Shown here: piece by piece, positions 1-7,943 of the stretch | Layout of the letters: the number at the start of each line of letters is the position of its first letter | Position numbering within the stretch: position 1 is the stretch's first letter | Position numbers and translations under genes: made by a program | Notes under the pieces: model-generated | Database searches by the model: none | What the model was told of the DNA's origin: nothing | The model's input: the letters and a program-made list of their open reading frames with translations, nothing else | Assembly (NCBI RefSeq): GCF_008329605.1 | Contig: NZ_NPKO01000015.1 | Span: forward strand, 1 to 64,000 | Source of the DNA: Mycolicibacterium sp. P9-64 | Lineage (GTDB): Bacteria; Actinomycetota; Actinomycetes; Mycobacteriales; Mycobacteriaceae | DNA: 64,000 nucleotides | Direction of reading: 5' to 3'

Positions 1-126
1 GACCGACCGGTTGTGCAGCGCCACGGTGTAGCCGTGGTGGGCGAAGTTGCGGGCCAGGTTGGAGCCCATCACGGCCAGGCCGGTGACCCCGATCTGGGCG
101 GTGGCGGAGTTTTCAGACGAGCTCAC
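1..126 (-). CDS. gnd: 6-phosphogluconate dehydrogenase, N-terminal fragment
   Basis: Only the first 42 codons are in the window; the gene runs off the left edge. Translation of the minus strand from the GTG at 126 gives a short Ser-rich lead, then the NADP-binding start GVTGLAVMGSNLARNFA and HHGYTVALHNRS. This is the Rossmann opening of decarboxylating 6-phosphogluconate dehydrogenase (oxidative pentose phosphate pathway, cytosolic), closest in my memory to mycobacterial Gnd1. The glycine pattern GxxxMGxN is intact. Nothing can be said about its catalytic part. Confidence 0.9.
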   Translation of the reverse strand, partial: MSSSENSATAQIGVTGLAVMGSNLARNFAHHGYTVALHNRSV

Positions 127-236
127 AAGCAGCCTTTCGTTGTTTGGTTGTCGCAGAACGCTTTTCTACCGGCTCCGCTGCCAGTAGTAAGGCCCAGATC
201 ACCAGCGGAGTTTCGACCACTCGCCGGACTAACAGC

Positions 237-959
237 TCACCGAGACTTCGTGAGAACCTCGGCTGCAACGGCAGTGGCGGTACGGGGCGGCCATTCGGTG
301 GCCGGTGTGGCTGCCCGTGTCGCAGAGAGGTTCGCGTCGTGCAGAATTCCTCGAAGGTCGGCGAGGCCGATTGTTCGCAGACTCCGACCGCTCCCGTGGG
401 CCAGCAGGCCGCGGGCGATTAAGGCATCCAGCAGGCCGTGGACGAAGGCCTCTTCCCACTCGGCGGCATTTGCGACCTGGGATCGGTGCCCGCGGACGTG
501 CGCGGACCCGCTTCTGGTGTACCCAGTGACGGTGCCGTCGCCATGCGTGAGAACCAGAATTGCCGGCCCTCGAGACATCAACCACCGGATTGCATCACCG
601 TGGCGGTCGCCCGCCCGGATCCAGGAAAGATCCTCGTCACTCAGCTTGACGATGTCGCTGCGGGAGATCATCTCGTCGATTCGGGCGATCTCGGTGTCTC
701 GAAGGCCCGTTGCCCAGGGACCGACAGAAACGTCATAACTTTGGGTAGTGGGTCGGCCACCGCCAGTGACGGATGCAGGGGCGGCAGAATGACGCTCTCG
801 GATCACCCGGACGTCGCGGCGCGTGAGTTCATGAGCGATGGTCCCGCGCTGCGGGAAGGTGCGGAACGTCGTCAGCCGCGTGTCCCCCGCCATGGGGAAG
901 GCGTTGCTGGCGATAGCTTCGTCAGCTACTTCCAAGACGGGTCTAGCCAGGACAGTCAT
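237..959 (-). pseudogene. PfkB-family sugar kinase (fructokinase-like) remnant
   Basis: The minus-strand frame from the ATG at 959 encodes 240 residues whose second half matches the C-terminal half of actinobacterial fructokinase-like PfkB kinases: IARIDEMISRSDIVKLSDED, then GPAILVLTHGDGTVTGYT and a tail GLLDALIARGLL...GLADLRGILHDANLS. The usual N-terminal substrate lid and GGxxxN region is absent or scrambled, and the block that should read DTVGAGD, with the catalytic Asp and anion hole, reads NAAEWEEAF. The sugar kinase function must be lost. The frame is still open, so a short protein might be made, but I read it as a decaying gene. Confidence 0.72.
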
Positions 960-1662
960 CGTCACGTGTCCTCCTCCATAGGTGGTGCCTGTGATCATGG
1001 TCCCGTCATTTGGTAGGTAGGGGGAACGCCATTTCGGGATGGTTTGTGCTGCCCGTTTGAGTAGGTAGTCGCGTGGAACCTGTACGTCGGGCAGGGAATC
1101 GAACTCACGGCACTGCGCCAACGGAGGCAATCGCCGAAGGTTGCCGCGCGACCGGACCGCGCCTTGCTGCCAAAAGCGTCAGTGTCGACACCCTCCAATC
1201 GGGTATCGCTACAGTATGTTCCGCTCCCAAGGCTCCGGCGGACAGATTCTGTTCGACAACTCGGCGCTCGCCGAACTCGAACCCGCGGATCCTCGCAGTT
1301 ACCTCAATCATGCAACCGAAGAATTCGTCGACATCACTTTCCCCGTCTCACAGACCCGCTATCCGCATCGACTTCTGCCGGGTACCACGACGCGACAGCG
1401 GTTTACGATCCTGCGAGCACGCAAACCGCGGACGACGGATCCGTCATCGCCGCGTGGTCGGTCAGCTCCGCGCCGCCCTCGTTCTAGACGGAACGGGTTC
1501 AAATACCGACACCCCAAGGATGATCTCCGTGCGCCTTGATTACCCGAAGATCAAATGTCTGAAGGCGGAATGTTGGTCAGCCCCTTAACGTATGGTGAGT
1601 GCGGGGCAAATGCGTTGACACGCAATGTCGCCCAGAGGAGCTCAGGAAGGTCCGCAAAAATC
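960..1662. other. 700-bp stretch without a supportable gene
   Basis: Several short overlapping frames are open here, none with a good ribosome site or a recognisable fold. The plus-strand frame from about 1216 (start MFRSQGSGGQILFDNSALA) looks more protein-like than its neighbours and could be the relic of a gene. The stretch links the kinase remnant to the dehydrogenase at 1663, whose promoter should lie in its last 150 bases. Confidence 0.4.
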
Positions 1663-2751
1663 ATGACCCAGACAGTGCGCGGCGTTGTCTCACTGGAGAA
1701 GAGAGCACCCGTCGAGTTGGTCGACATCGTCATTCCCGACCCGGGCCCGGGCGAGGTAGTGGTCGATGTAATCGCCTGTGGGGTCTGTGATACCGACCTG
1801 ATTTATCGCGATGGCGGTATCAGTAACGAGTATCCATTCTTGTTGGGCCATGAGGCCTCCGGTTTGATCGAGCTTGTCGGCGAGGGTGTCACCAATGTCG
1901 TGCCCGGTGATTTCGTGATTCTGGACTGGCGTGCGGTGTGCGGACAGTGCCGGGCCTGCAAGCGAGGACGTCCGCAGCTGTGTCTGGACAGGCTCAAGGC
2001 CGTTCAGAAGATGGCGCTGACCGACGGCACCGAACTGACCCCTGCTGTGGGAATCGGGGCGTATGCCGAAAAGACTCTGGTGCACGAAGGACAGTGCACC
2101 ACGGTCGATTCCGCGGCCGACCCCGCTGTCGCCGCGCTATTGGGCGGTGGCGTGATGTCCGGCATCGGTGCTGCACTCAACACCGGCGGGGTCACTCTCG
2201 AAGACAACGTCGCGGTGATCGGCTGCAGCAGCATCGGCTATGCCGCCATCGTCGGCGCCGCCTTGGTCGGGGCCAGGATGATAATCGCCGTAGACACCGA
2301 CACCACAAAGCTCAAGCGGGCCTGCGATTTCGGCGCCACCCACACAATCAACGCCCGCGAACTCGACCCCGTCGAAACGATCCAAGACCTCACCGACGGC
2401 TTGGGCGCTGACGTCGTGATCGACGCAGTCGGCCGTCCCGAAACCTGGAAGCAAGCGTTCTACGCGCGCGACCCGGCCGGTACCGTGGTGCTGGCCGCCG
2501 TACCCACCCGGGAAAAGATACTTGAAATGCCGCTCATCGACTTCGCCTCGCGCGGTGGGTGGTTGAAGCCCTCCTGGCATGGCGACTGCCTACCCGGACG
2601 CGACTTTCCCACCATGATCGACCTCTATCTGCAGGGCCGCCTACCGTTGGATAAATTCGTTTCCGAACGCATTGGCCTCGAGACCATCGAAGACGCCTTC
2701 CGCAAGATGCGCAACGGTGAGGTACTGCGCTCGGCAGTGGTGCTGAAGTGA
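1663..2751 (+). CDS. MscR-like zinc dehydrogenase with altered catalytic residues
   Basis: A 362-residue medium-chain dehydrogenase whose length and sequence follow S-(hydroxymethyl)mycothiol dehydrogenase (MscR), the mycothiol-dependent formaldehyde-oxidising enzyme. I chose ATG 1663 because it aligns with the MscR start (MTQTVRGVVSLEKRAPVELVD) although the frame is open further upstream. The structural zinc Cys set (CGQCRACKRGRPQLC) and catalytic ligands in ACGVCDTDL and GHE are present. However, the third catalytic zinc ligand, Cys in LLGCGVMAG of normal MscR, is Gly here (LLGGGVMSG), the His after the first Cys is Asp, and the NAD loop GCGGVG is GCSSIG. It is therefore probably a paralog that is inactive or has changed function. 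No operon partner is evident. Confidence 0.8.
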   Translation: MTQTVRGVVSLEKRAPVELVDIVIPDPGPGEVVVDVIACGVCDTDLIYRDGGISNEYPFLLGHEASGLIELVGEGVTNVVPGDFVILDWRAVCGQCRACKRGRPQLCLDRLKAVQKMALTDGTELTPAVGIGAYAEKTLVHEGQCTTVDSAADPAVAALLGGGVMSGIGAALNTGGVTLEDNVAVIGCSSIGYAAIVGAALVGARMIIAVDTDTTKLKRACDFGATHTINARELDPVETIQDLTDGLGADVVIDAVGRPETWKQAFYARDPAGTVVLAAVPTREKILEMPLIDFASRGGWLKPSWHGDCLPGRDFPTMIDLYLQGRLPLDKFVSERIGLETIEDAFRKMRNGEVLRSAVVLK

Positions 2752-3005
2752 GCACCCATTGAACATGACGTAGTCAACTGCAGACGCCGACACCACCTTG
2801 CGCCATGTCAGTCACCAGGCCAGCACAGCGGCTGTCTGCCCGAAAGGCCGGCATGGTGGCACCGATCTGCAGGAATCGCCCGGATGGATGTGTGAAGTGG
2901 CATGAAACCTCGAACCGACCTTCGAGAACCTTCAGGCATCTCCGCGATGAATGCGCGGGAAATGGGGCGGCGAGATAACCACCGCCCCAGCGAGCTTCGA
3001 CCCCG

Positions 3006-3344
3006 TCAACGGAAGCTGATCTGGCCCGCAACCAAATCTTTCCGTGCTCCGCATGCCGACCAGACCTCGGTTGCAAGGAACTTTGCGTCAATCGGCAGAT
3101 CGTCAATCGGCAGATGGTGTCCAATATCGAGGTGCTGACTCGTGGGCCCAAGACCATCGCTAACGGCAGTGCCGGCCTCGTGCGCCACGACACCGGAGAC
3201 GACATCGGCCTTACATAGACTGCAGCCACCGCGGCGACAACCAGATCTCGGGGCAATGCCGTGACGACGCAACGCGGCCAGCATCGCCTCGCCGGGTAGG
3301 GACTCCACTACGAAGCCACCCGGGTCGATTTCGATGATCGACAT
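3006..3344 (-). CDS. 2Fe-2S ferredoxin-like protein, damaged C-terminus
   Basis: The 112-residue product starts at ATG 3344, preceded by a good ribosome site (AGGTGGAGGG). Residues 1-50 match plant-type 2Fe-2S ferredoxins of the kind that serve aromatic and alkane oxygenases: MSIIEIDPGGFVVES, then the cluster loop SGCRRGGCSLCKADVVSG with three of the four cysteines. After about residue 55 the expected tail with the fourth Cys (CLSCR-like) is missing. Instead there is unrelated sequence containing a duplicated LPID unit and a lone WSACGARKD. The late Cys might rescue a cluster, but the spacing is wrong. No partner oxygenase or reductase is nearby, which fits gene decay. Confidence 0.62.
   Translation of the reverse strand: MSIIEIDPGGFVVESLPGEAMLAALRRHGIAPRSGCRRGGCSLCKADVVSGVVAHEAGTAVSDGLGPTSQHLDIGHHLPIDDLPIDAKFLATEVWSACGARKDLVAGQISFR
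3086..3115. repeat. 15-bp tandem duplication inside the ferredoxin tail
   Basis: The unit CGTCAATCGGCAGAT occurs twice head to tail (3086-3100, 3101-3115). It is in frame and duplicates five residues in the product (DLPID-type unit). It looks like a recent replication-slippage event in a gene that is no longer constrained. Confidence 0.85.
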
Positions 3345-3697
3345 CGTGTCCCTCCACCTTCTGCCGCAACCGTACGCCGGCCGCTGACTGAGGATTAGGC
3401 GACGCGGAGCGGGCCCATCGCGGTGCTGCCCCATTCCTGCTCCTGTCTCGCGGCTGACCTACATACTCCCAAAGAGGGAGCTCTGCCGATCTACATCGGA
3501 GTCCATTGGCCGGACCGACACGGGCTGCGTTGACGCGCATCCGGAGAGCAAGCGACTTGAGATCTCGGGTTCTGAAGCGGCTCCTCGCCGTTGACACCGC
3601 CCGACTCCCGCTCAACGCGTCGGATCTCGAAGGCGGCGCAGGGCTTGCGGTGCCGCGCGTGATCATCGTTAAGCAAATGTTGGTTGCACAGTCGCGG

Positions 3698-3711
3698 TAG
3701 AATGACATGTT
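3698..3711 (+). promoter_or_regulatory. Probable -10 element of a near-leaderless AraC-family gene
   Basis: TAGAAT at 3698-3703 lies eight bases before the ATG at 3712, so the transcript would start at or just before the start codon. This TANNNT-to-ATG spacing is typical of leaderless mycobacterial genes. I see no convincing -35 box and no Shine-Dalgarno sequence. The rest of the 3345-3711 gap holds nothing else I can support. Confidence 0.45.
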
Positions 3712-4464
3712 ATGCAGCGTTCAGGCCAAGAGTGGGATACCGCAACGATGGTCCTCGAACTGCCGTCGCGTGCGGTCATCGCCCACCATGTGCACGACGA
3801 GCATCAGCTGGTGTATGCCAGCACCGGAGTGATATCCGTTGCGACCAGCGCGGGAAGTTGGATTGCCCCTGCGAATCGCGCCATCTGGATACCCGCAGGG
3901 TCTAGCCATCAACATCGTGCGCACGGTCCAACCAAGTTTCACGGCGTCGGTCTGCCCGGTGTCCGCAACCCGTTGGGGGTAGACGTTCCGGCGGTCGTTG
4001 CGGTGAGTCCGCTGTTGCGTGAATTGATTATTCATTACACCGAAATGCCGTCCGCGTCTGAAGATCCGCGACAACGTCAGCGGTTGCTGGCTGTGTTGGT
4101 CGATCAGCTCGCCGTTTCTTCACAACAACCGATCCGGCTTCCCGCGCCACGTGATCAGCGTTTGGTCGACGTGTGCAAGTTGGTCGAGGAAAAGCTCACC
4201 GAGACAATTGATCTCGATGATCTGGCCACGGCGTGCCGGTCGAGCCCACGAACCCTCGCCCGCCTGTTCCGTGAGGAGATGCGGATGAGTTACGTACAAT
4301 GGCGAACCCAATTGCGCCTCTATCACGCCCTGCGGATGCTCGCCGACGGAGAGCAGGTGAGTGTCGTGGCGCACCGTTGCGGATGGAACTCGGCAAGCAC
4401 ATTCGTCGACGTCTTTCGGCGCACGTATGGGCACACTCCTGGGGGCCGCAACCGCAGCGAATGA
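3712..4464 (+). CDS. AraC-family transcription regulator (cupin plus HTH)
   Basis: A 250-residue cytosolic DNA-binding regulator. Residues 15-85 form a cupin-like sensor (RAVIAHHVHDEHQLVYASTG, then WIAPANRAIWIPAGSSH), and residues 150-245 carry the double helix-turn-helix AraC domain: LDDLATACRSSPRTLARLFR followed by VSVVAHRCGWNSASTFVDVF and RRTYGHTP. This architecture is typical of mycobacterial AraC activators that sense small aromatic or acid ligands. It faces dxr tail to tail and is divergent from the ferredoxin, so the damaged ferredoxin/dehydrogenase block may have been its original target. The ligand is unknown. Confidence 0.85.
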   Translation: MQRSGQEWDTATMVLELPSRAVIAHHVHDEHQLVYASTGVISVATSAGSWIAPANRAIWIPAGSSHQHRAHGPTKFHGVGLPGVRNPLGVDVPAVVAVSPLLRELIIHYTEMPSASEDPRQRQRLLAVLVDQLAVSSQQPIRLPAPRDQRLVDVCKLVEEKLTETIDLDDLATACRSSPRTLARLFREEMRMSYVQWRTQLRLYHALRMLADGEQVSVVAHRCGWNSASTFVDVFRRTYGHTPGGRNRSE

Positions 4465-4480
4465 ATCCGCCTCCGTGTTC

Positions 4481-5668
4481 CTATTGGATCAACTGTTCTG
4501 CATGCGAGTGGGCCCATGCCATTGCGGTCTCGACCTCCTGTACGTCTGCAGGGGGCGTCGTGTGGTGATGATCGTCGAGCCAGGTGTGCAGGGTGTCGGC
4601 GACCTTGTCGACGATGTCGAGGAAGCCGATCCTGCCTTCGTGGAATGCCGCCACGAGGTGCTCGTTGGCCGCATTGAGGACTGCTGGGGCGCATCCACCC
4701 GCGGTTCCCGTGGTTCTGGCGAGCCCGATGGCCGGAAACGTTTGGTGGTCAACGGGTTCGAAGTGCAAGGAGTGAATAGTGGACCAGTCAACACCGGAAA
4801 CTGCTCCGGGTAGTCGCTCGGGCCAGTTGAGGGCAAGGGCGACTGGCAAGCGCATGTCGGGGGTGGATAGCTGCGCCAGGACTGCACCGTCGACGAATTG
4901 GACCATCGAATGGATGTAGGACTCGGGATGGACGACGACGTCGATCTGGGCGTAGTCGATCCCGAATAGCACATGAGCCTCAATGAGTTCGAGCCCCTTG
5001 TTCATCAGCGTCGCGGAGTTCGTGGTGATGGCCCGTCCCATGCTCCAGGTGGGATGCGCGAGCGCCTGCTGCGCGGTGGCTCCCACGAGTTCGCCTCGGC
5101 TTCGCCCACGGAAGGGCCCGCCGCTTGCCGTGAGGATCAGCCTCGCTACCTCGCGTTCGGCGCCGCCACGCAGGCACTGCGCCAGCGCCGAGTGCTCCGA
5201 ATCCACAGGAACGATCTGCCCTGCGCGTACATACCCAGCGAGAAGCGCACCGCCGACGACGAGCGATTCCTTGTTGGCAAGTGCAATCAACCGCCCTGCG
5301 CCTAGGGCCGCCAGAGTCGGCCGCAAGCCTTGGATTCCGTCAATGGCGTTGAGCACGATATCGGTATCCAGTTCGGCCAGCTCCCTGGCGGCGCCTCCGC
5401 CAGTCACGATGGATGGCCGCGGCACGTGCGCGGGGTAGTACTCGTTGCACCGGTGATCCAGTTCCGCAGCCTTGGCGGGATCGGCAATACCGATCACCGG
5501 CACATGCAGGCGGGCCGCCTGCATGGCGAGTGCCGCGACGTCACTGCCGGCTGCGCAGATCGCCGTCGCGCGAAAACGGCTGGGATGGGTCGCGATCAGG
5601 TCGACCGCCTGCGCTCCTACTGAACCGGTCGAGCCTAAAATGGTTACATGCCTGAGACTTTCGGTCAT
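4481..5668 (-). CDS. dxr: 1-deoxy-D-xylulose 5-phosphate reductoisomerase, divergent copy
   Basis: A 395-residue enzyme that converts DXP to 2-C-methyl-D-erythritol 4-phosphate with NADPH, the committed step of the MEP isoprenoid pathway. All family landmarks are present: NADPH loop GSTGSVGAQAVDL, LANKESLVVGG, metal-binding VDSEHSALAQCL, ASGGPFRG, NSATLMNKGLE and PESYIHSMV, so it should be active. It overlaps sufC by four bases (ATGA) as last gene of the katA-sufB-sufC-dxr unit. In mycobacteria I know, dxr sits elsewhere (near rip1 and ispG), so this is probably a second, diverged copy; that inference needs the whole genome. Context suggests it maintains MEP flux under oxidative stress. Confidence 0.93.
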   Translation of the reverse strand: MTESLRHVTILGSTGSVGAQAVDLIATHPSRFRATAICAAGSDVAALAMQAARLHVPVIGIADPAKAAELDHRCNEYYPAHVPRPSIVTGGGAARELAELDTDIVLNAIDGIQGLRPTLAALGAGRLIALANKESLVVGGALLAGYVRAGQIVPVDSEHSALAQCLRGGAEREVARLILTASGGPFRGRSRGELVGATAQQALAHPTWSMGRAITTNSATLMNKGLELIEAHVLFGIDYAQIDVVVHPESYIHSMVQFVDGAVLAQLSTPDMRLPVALALNWPERLPGAVSGVDWSTIHSLHFEPVDHQTFPAIGLARTTGTAGGCAPAVLNAANEHLVAAFHEGRIGFLDIVDKVADTLHTWLDDHHHTTPPADVQEVETAMAWAHSHAEQLIQ

Positions 5669-6450
5669 GCGTGGGGTGTGACGGTTGGCCGGGCGTCAGG
5701 CACCGTACTGCCGAATCGAGCGTAGCCGCTCGTCTCCAACTCGTCGGCAACGCTGGCGGGTCCGGACTCGACGATGCGCCCTCCATGGAAGACGTGAACG
5801 ACGTCTGGGCGTACGTAGCGAAGGATGCGGCTGTAGTGCGTGATCATCAGGACTCCGAGACCGGACCGCACCGATCGGTTGATGCCTTCGCTGACGATGC
5901 GAAGTGCGTCGACGTCGAGGCCGGAGTCGGTTTCGTCCAGTAGGGCGATCCGTGGTTTGAGCACCTCGAGTTGCAGAATTTCATGGCGCTTCTTCTCGCC
6001 ACCGGACCAGCCGACGTTGAGATCGCGTTGACCGAAGGCGGGGTCCATCTCCAACAGCGTCATCGCGGCGTTGACTTCCTTGATCCAGTGGCGGAGCGTT
6101 GGGGCTTCGCCCCGCAGTGCCGTCGCCGCGGTGCGGAGGAAGTTCGCCGATGACACACCGGGGACCTCCACGGGGTACTGCATGGCCAGGAAGACGCCCG
6201 CCCTGGCACGTTCGTGGACGGGTAGCGCGAGCAGGTCCTGCCCGTCGAGTGTGATGCTTCCTTTGGTGACAAAGTATTTCGGGTGCCCGGCGATGCAACT
6301 GGCGAGCGTGGACTTGCCGGATCCGTTCGGACCCATGACTGCGTGAACCTCACCGGAACGAACGGTTAGGTCGACGCCCTTGAGGATGTCGATCTCGTCG
6401 TCGTTGTCGATGACGCTGGCACACAGGTCGCGGATTTCCAGGGTGGTCAT
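5665..6450 (-). CDS. sufC: Fe-S cluster assembly ATPase SufC
   Basis: A 261-residue ABC-type ATPase of the SUF Fe-S cluster scaffold. Visible motifs are Walker A GPNGSGKST, the SufC-type signature WSGGEKKR, Walker B with switch IALLDETDSGLDVDAL, and H-loop MITHYSR. SufC binds SufB (and normally SufD) and drives cluster assembly in the cytosol. It follows sufB by 62 bp and overlaps dxr by four bases. No sufD, sufS, sufU or sufR is in the window, so this is a partial SUF set that would have to borrow a cysteine desulfurase from the housekeeping operon. Confidence 0.93.
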   Translation of the reverse strand: MTTLEIRDLCASVIDNDDEIDILKGVDLTVRSGEVHAVMGPNGSGKSTLASCIAGHPKYFVTKGSITLDGQDLLALPVHERARAGVFLAMQYPVEVPGVSSANFLRTAATALRGEAPTLRHWIKEVNAAMTLLEMDPAFGQRDLNVGWSGGEKKRHEILQLEVLKPRIALLDETDSGLDVDALRIVSEGINRSVRSGLGVLMITHYSRILRYVRPDVVHVFHGGRIVESGPASVADELETSGYARFGSTVPDARPTVTPHA

Positions 6451-6512
6451 GAGAGATGGGTCGTGCTTTCTGTGGGTGTCAGGGTGCCGACGCGGACTGC
6501 GAGGCGCGTCAT

Positions 6513-7943
6513 TCAGCCGACTGCGCCTTCCATTTGCAGTTCGATCAGTCGGTTGAGTTCAAGGGCGTACTCCATCGGCAGCTCGCGGGCAACAGGTTCG
6601 ATGAATCCGCGAACGACCGTCGCCATTGCCTCGTCCTCGGTCATGCCGCGGCTCATCAGGTAGAACAGCTGTTCCTCGCTGACCCTGGAAACCTTCGCCT
6701 CGTGTCCCATCGACACGACGTCCTCACGGATGTCGGCATAGGGATAGGTGTCGCTTCGGCTGATCGTGTCGACGAGCAGCGCATCGCATTTCACGTTGGA
6801 AGCGCTGTGGTGTGAGCCCTTGTTGATCCGTACCAGCCCTCGGTACGAGGTGCGGCCTCCACCGCGCGACACCGACTTGGAGACGATGTTGGATGACGTG
6901 TGCGGGGCGAGGTGCAGCATCTTCGCCCCGTTGTCTTGGTGCTGGCCTTCGCCGGCGAAGGCGATCGAGAGGACCTCGCCCTTGGCATGCTCACCCATCA
7001 GCCAGACGGCGGGGTACTTCATGGTGACCTTGGAGCCGATGTTTCCGTCGATCCACTCCATGGTGGCGCCAGCCGCGCAGGTGGCTCGCTTGGTGACGAG
7101 GTTGTAGACGTTGGTCGACCAGTTCTGGATGGTGGTGTAACGGCAGCGGGCGCCCTCCTTGACGATGATCTCGACGACTGCGGAGTGCAACGAGTCAGTG
7201 GAGTAGATCGGCGCAGTACAACCCTCGACGTAGTGCACGTAGGCGCCCTCGTCGACGATGATCAGCGTCCGTTCGAACTGGCCCATGTTCTCGGTGTTGA
7301 TCCGGAAGTACGCCTGCAGCGGGATGTCGACGTGCACGCCCTTCGGCACGTAGATGAACGACCCGCCCGACCACACCGCGGTGTTCAGCGCAGAGAACTT
7401 GTTGTCGCCGGACGGAATCACCGTGCCGAAGTACTGCCTGAACAGCTCGGGTTGCTCCGTGAGAGCGGTGTCGGTGTCCAGGAAGATGACCCCTTGGGCC
7501 TCCAGATCCTCACGGATCGAGTGGTAGACCACCTCGCTCTCGTACTGGGCAGCCACACCGGAGACCAGCCGCTGCTTCTCCGCCTCGGGGATGCCGAGCC
7601 GGTCATAGGTGTTCTTGATGTCGGCGGGCAGGTCGTCCCAGGACGCGGCCTGCTTCTCCGTCGAGCGCACGAAGTACTTGATGTTGTCGAAATCGATGCC
7701 TGACAGATCTGTACCCCACGCGGGCATCGGCTTCCTGGCGAACAACCGCAGCGCTTTGAGTCGCGTTTCCAACATCCAGGCGGGCTCACCCTTGACCGTC
7801 GAGATGCCCTGCACCACAGCGTCGGACAGACCGCGTTGGGCAGTCTGTCCCGCCACATCACTATCGGACCACCCATAGGCGTAATGGCCCAGGGCGGCGA
7901 TCTCGTCGGCCTGGGTAAGGCCGTGCACGGCGGGTGCCGTCAT
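6513..7943 (-). CDS. sufB: Fe-S cluster assembly scaffold SufB
   Basis: A 476-residue SufB with the beta-helix core and the conserved C-terminal block (KCDALLVD, then HEAKVSRVSEEQLFYLMSRG), where the Cys is at the position of the sulfur-accepting Cys of E. coli SufB. The order and length are those of a full SufB, and no intein is present, unlike the SufB of M. tuberculosis. Its ATG at 7943 overlaps the katA stop by four bases, so it is translationally coupled to catalase. With SufC alone it could form a SufBC scaffold. A SufB2C complex without SufD is known from archaea and some protists, so function is plausible. Confidence 0.93.
   Translation of the reverse strand: MTAPAVHGLTQADEIAALGHYAYGWSDSDVAGQTAQRGLSDAVVQGISTVKGEPAWMLETRLKALRLFARKPMPAWGTDLSGIDFDNIKYFVRSTEKQAASWDDLPADIKNTYDRLGIPEAEKQRLVSGVAAQYESEVVYHSIREDLEAQGVIFLDTDTALTEQPELFRQYFGTVIPSGDNKFSALNTAVWSGGSFIYVPKGVHVDIPLQAYFRINTENMGQFERTLIIVDEGAYVHYVEGCTAPIYSTDSLHSAVVEIIVKEGARCRYTTIQNWSTNVYNLVTKRATCAAGATMEWIDGNIGSKVTMKYPAVWLMGEHAKGEVLSIAFAGEGQHQDNGAKMLHLAPHTSSNIVSKSVSRGGGRTSYRGLVRINKGSHHSASNVKCDALLVDTISRSDTYPYADIREDVVSMGHEAKVSRVSEEQLFYLMSRGMTEDEAMATVVRGFIEPVARELPMEYALELNRLIELQMEGAVG

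Noticed and set aside
229..1016. Several long open frames on both strands overlapping the kinase relic
   Set aside because: They are GC-rich shadows without ribosome sites or recognisable products.
1085..1125. Possible tRNA on the minus strand (GAGTTCGATTC followed by CCCTGCC)
   Set aside because: The loop resembles a T-loop, but the flanking five bases on each side do not pair and no acceptor, D or anticodon arms are found.
2774..3256. 160-codon minus-strand frame downstream of the ferredoxin loop
   Set aside because: It overlaps the ferredoxin in another frame and shows no recognisable domain; at most it hides the lost ferredoxin tail, which I could not reconstruct.
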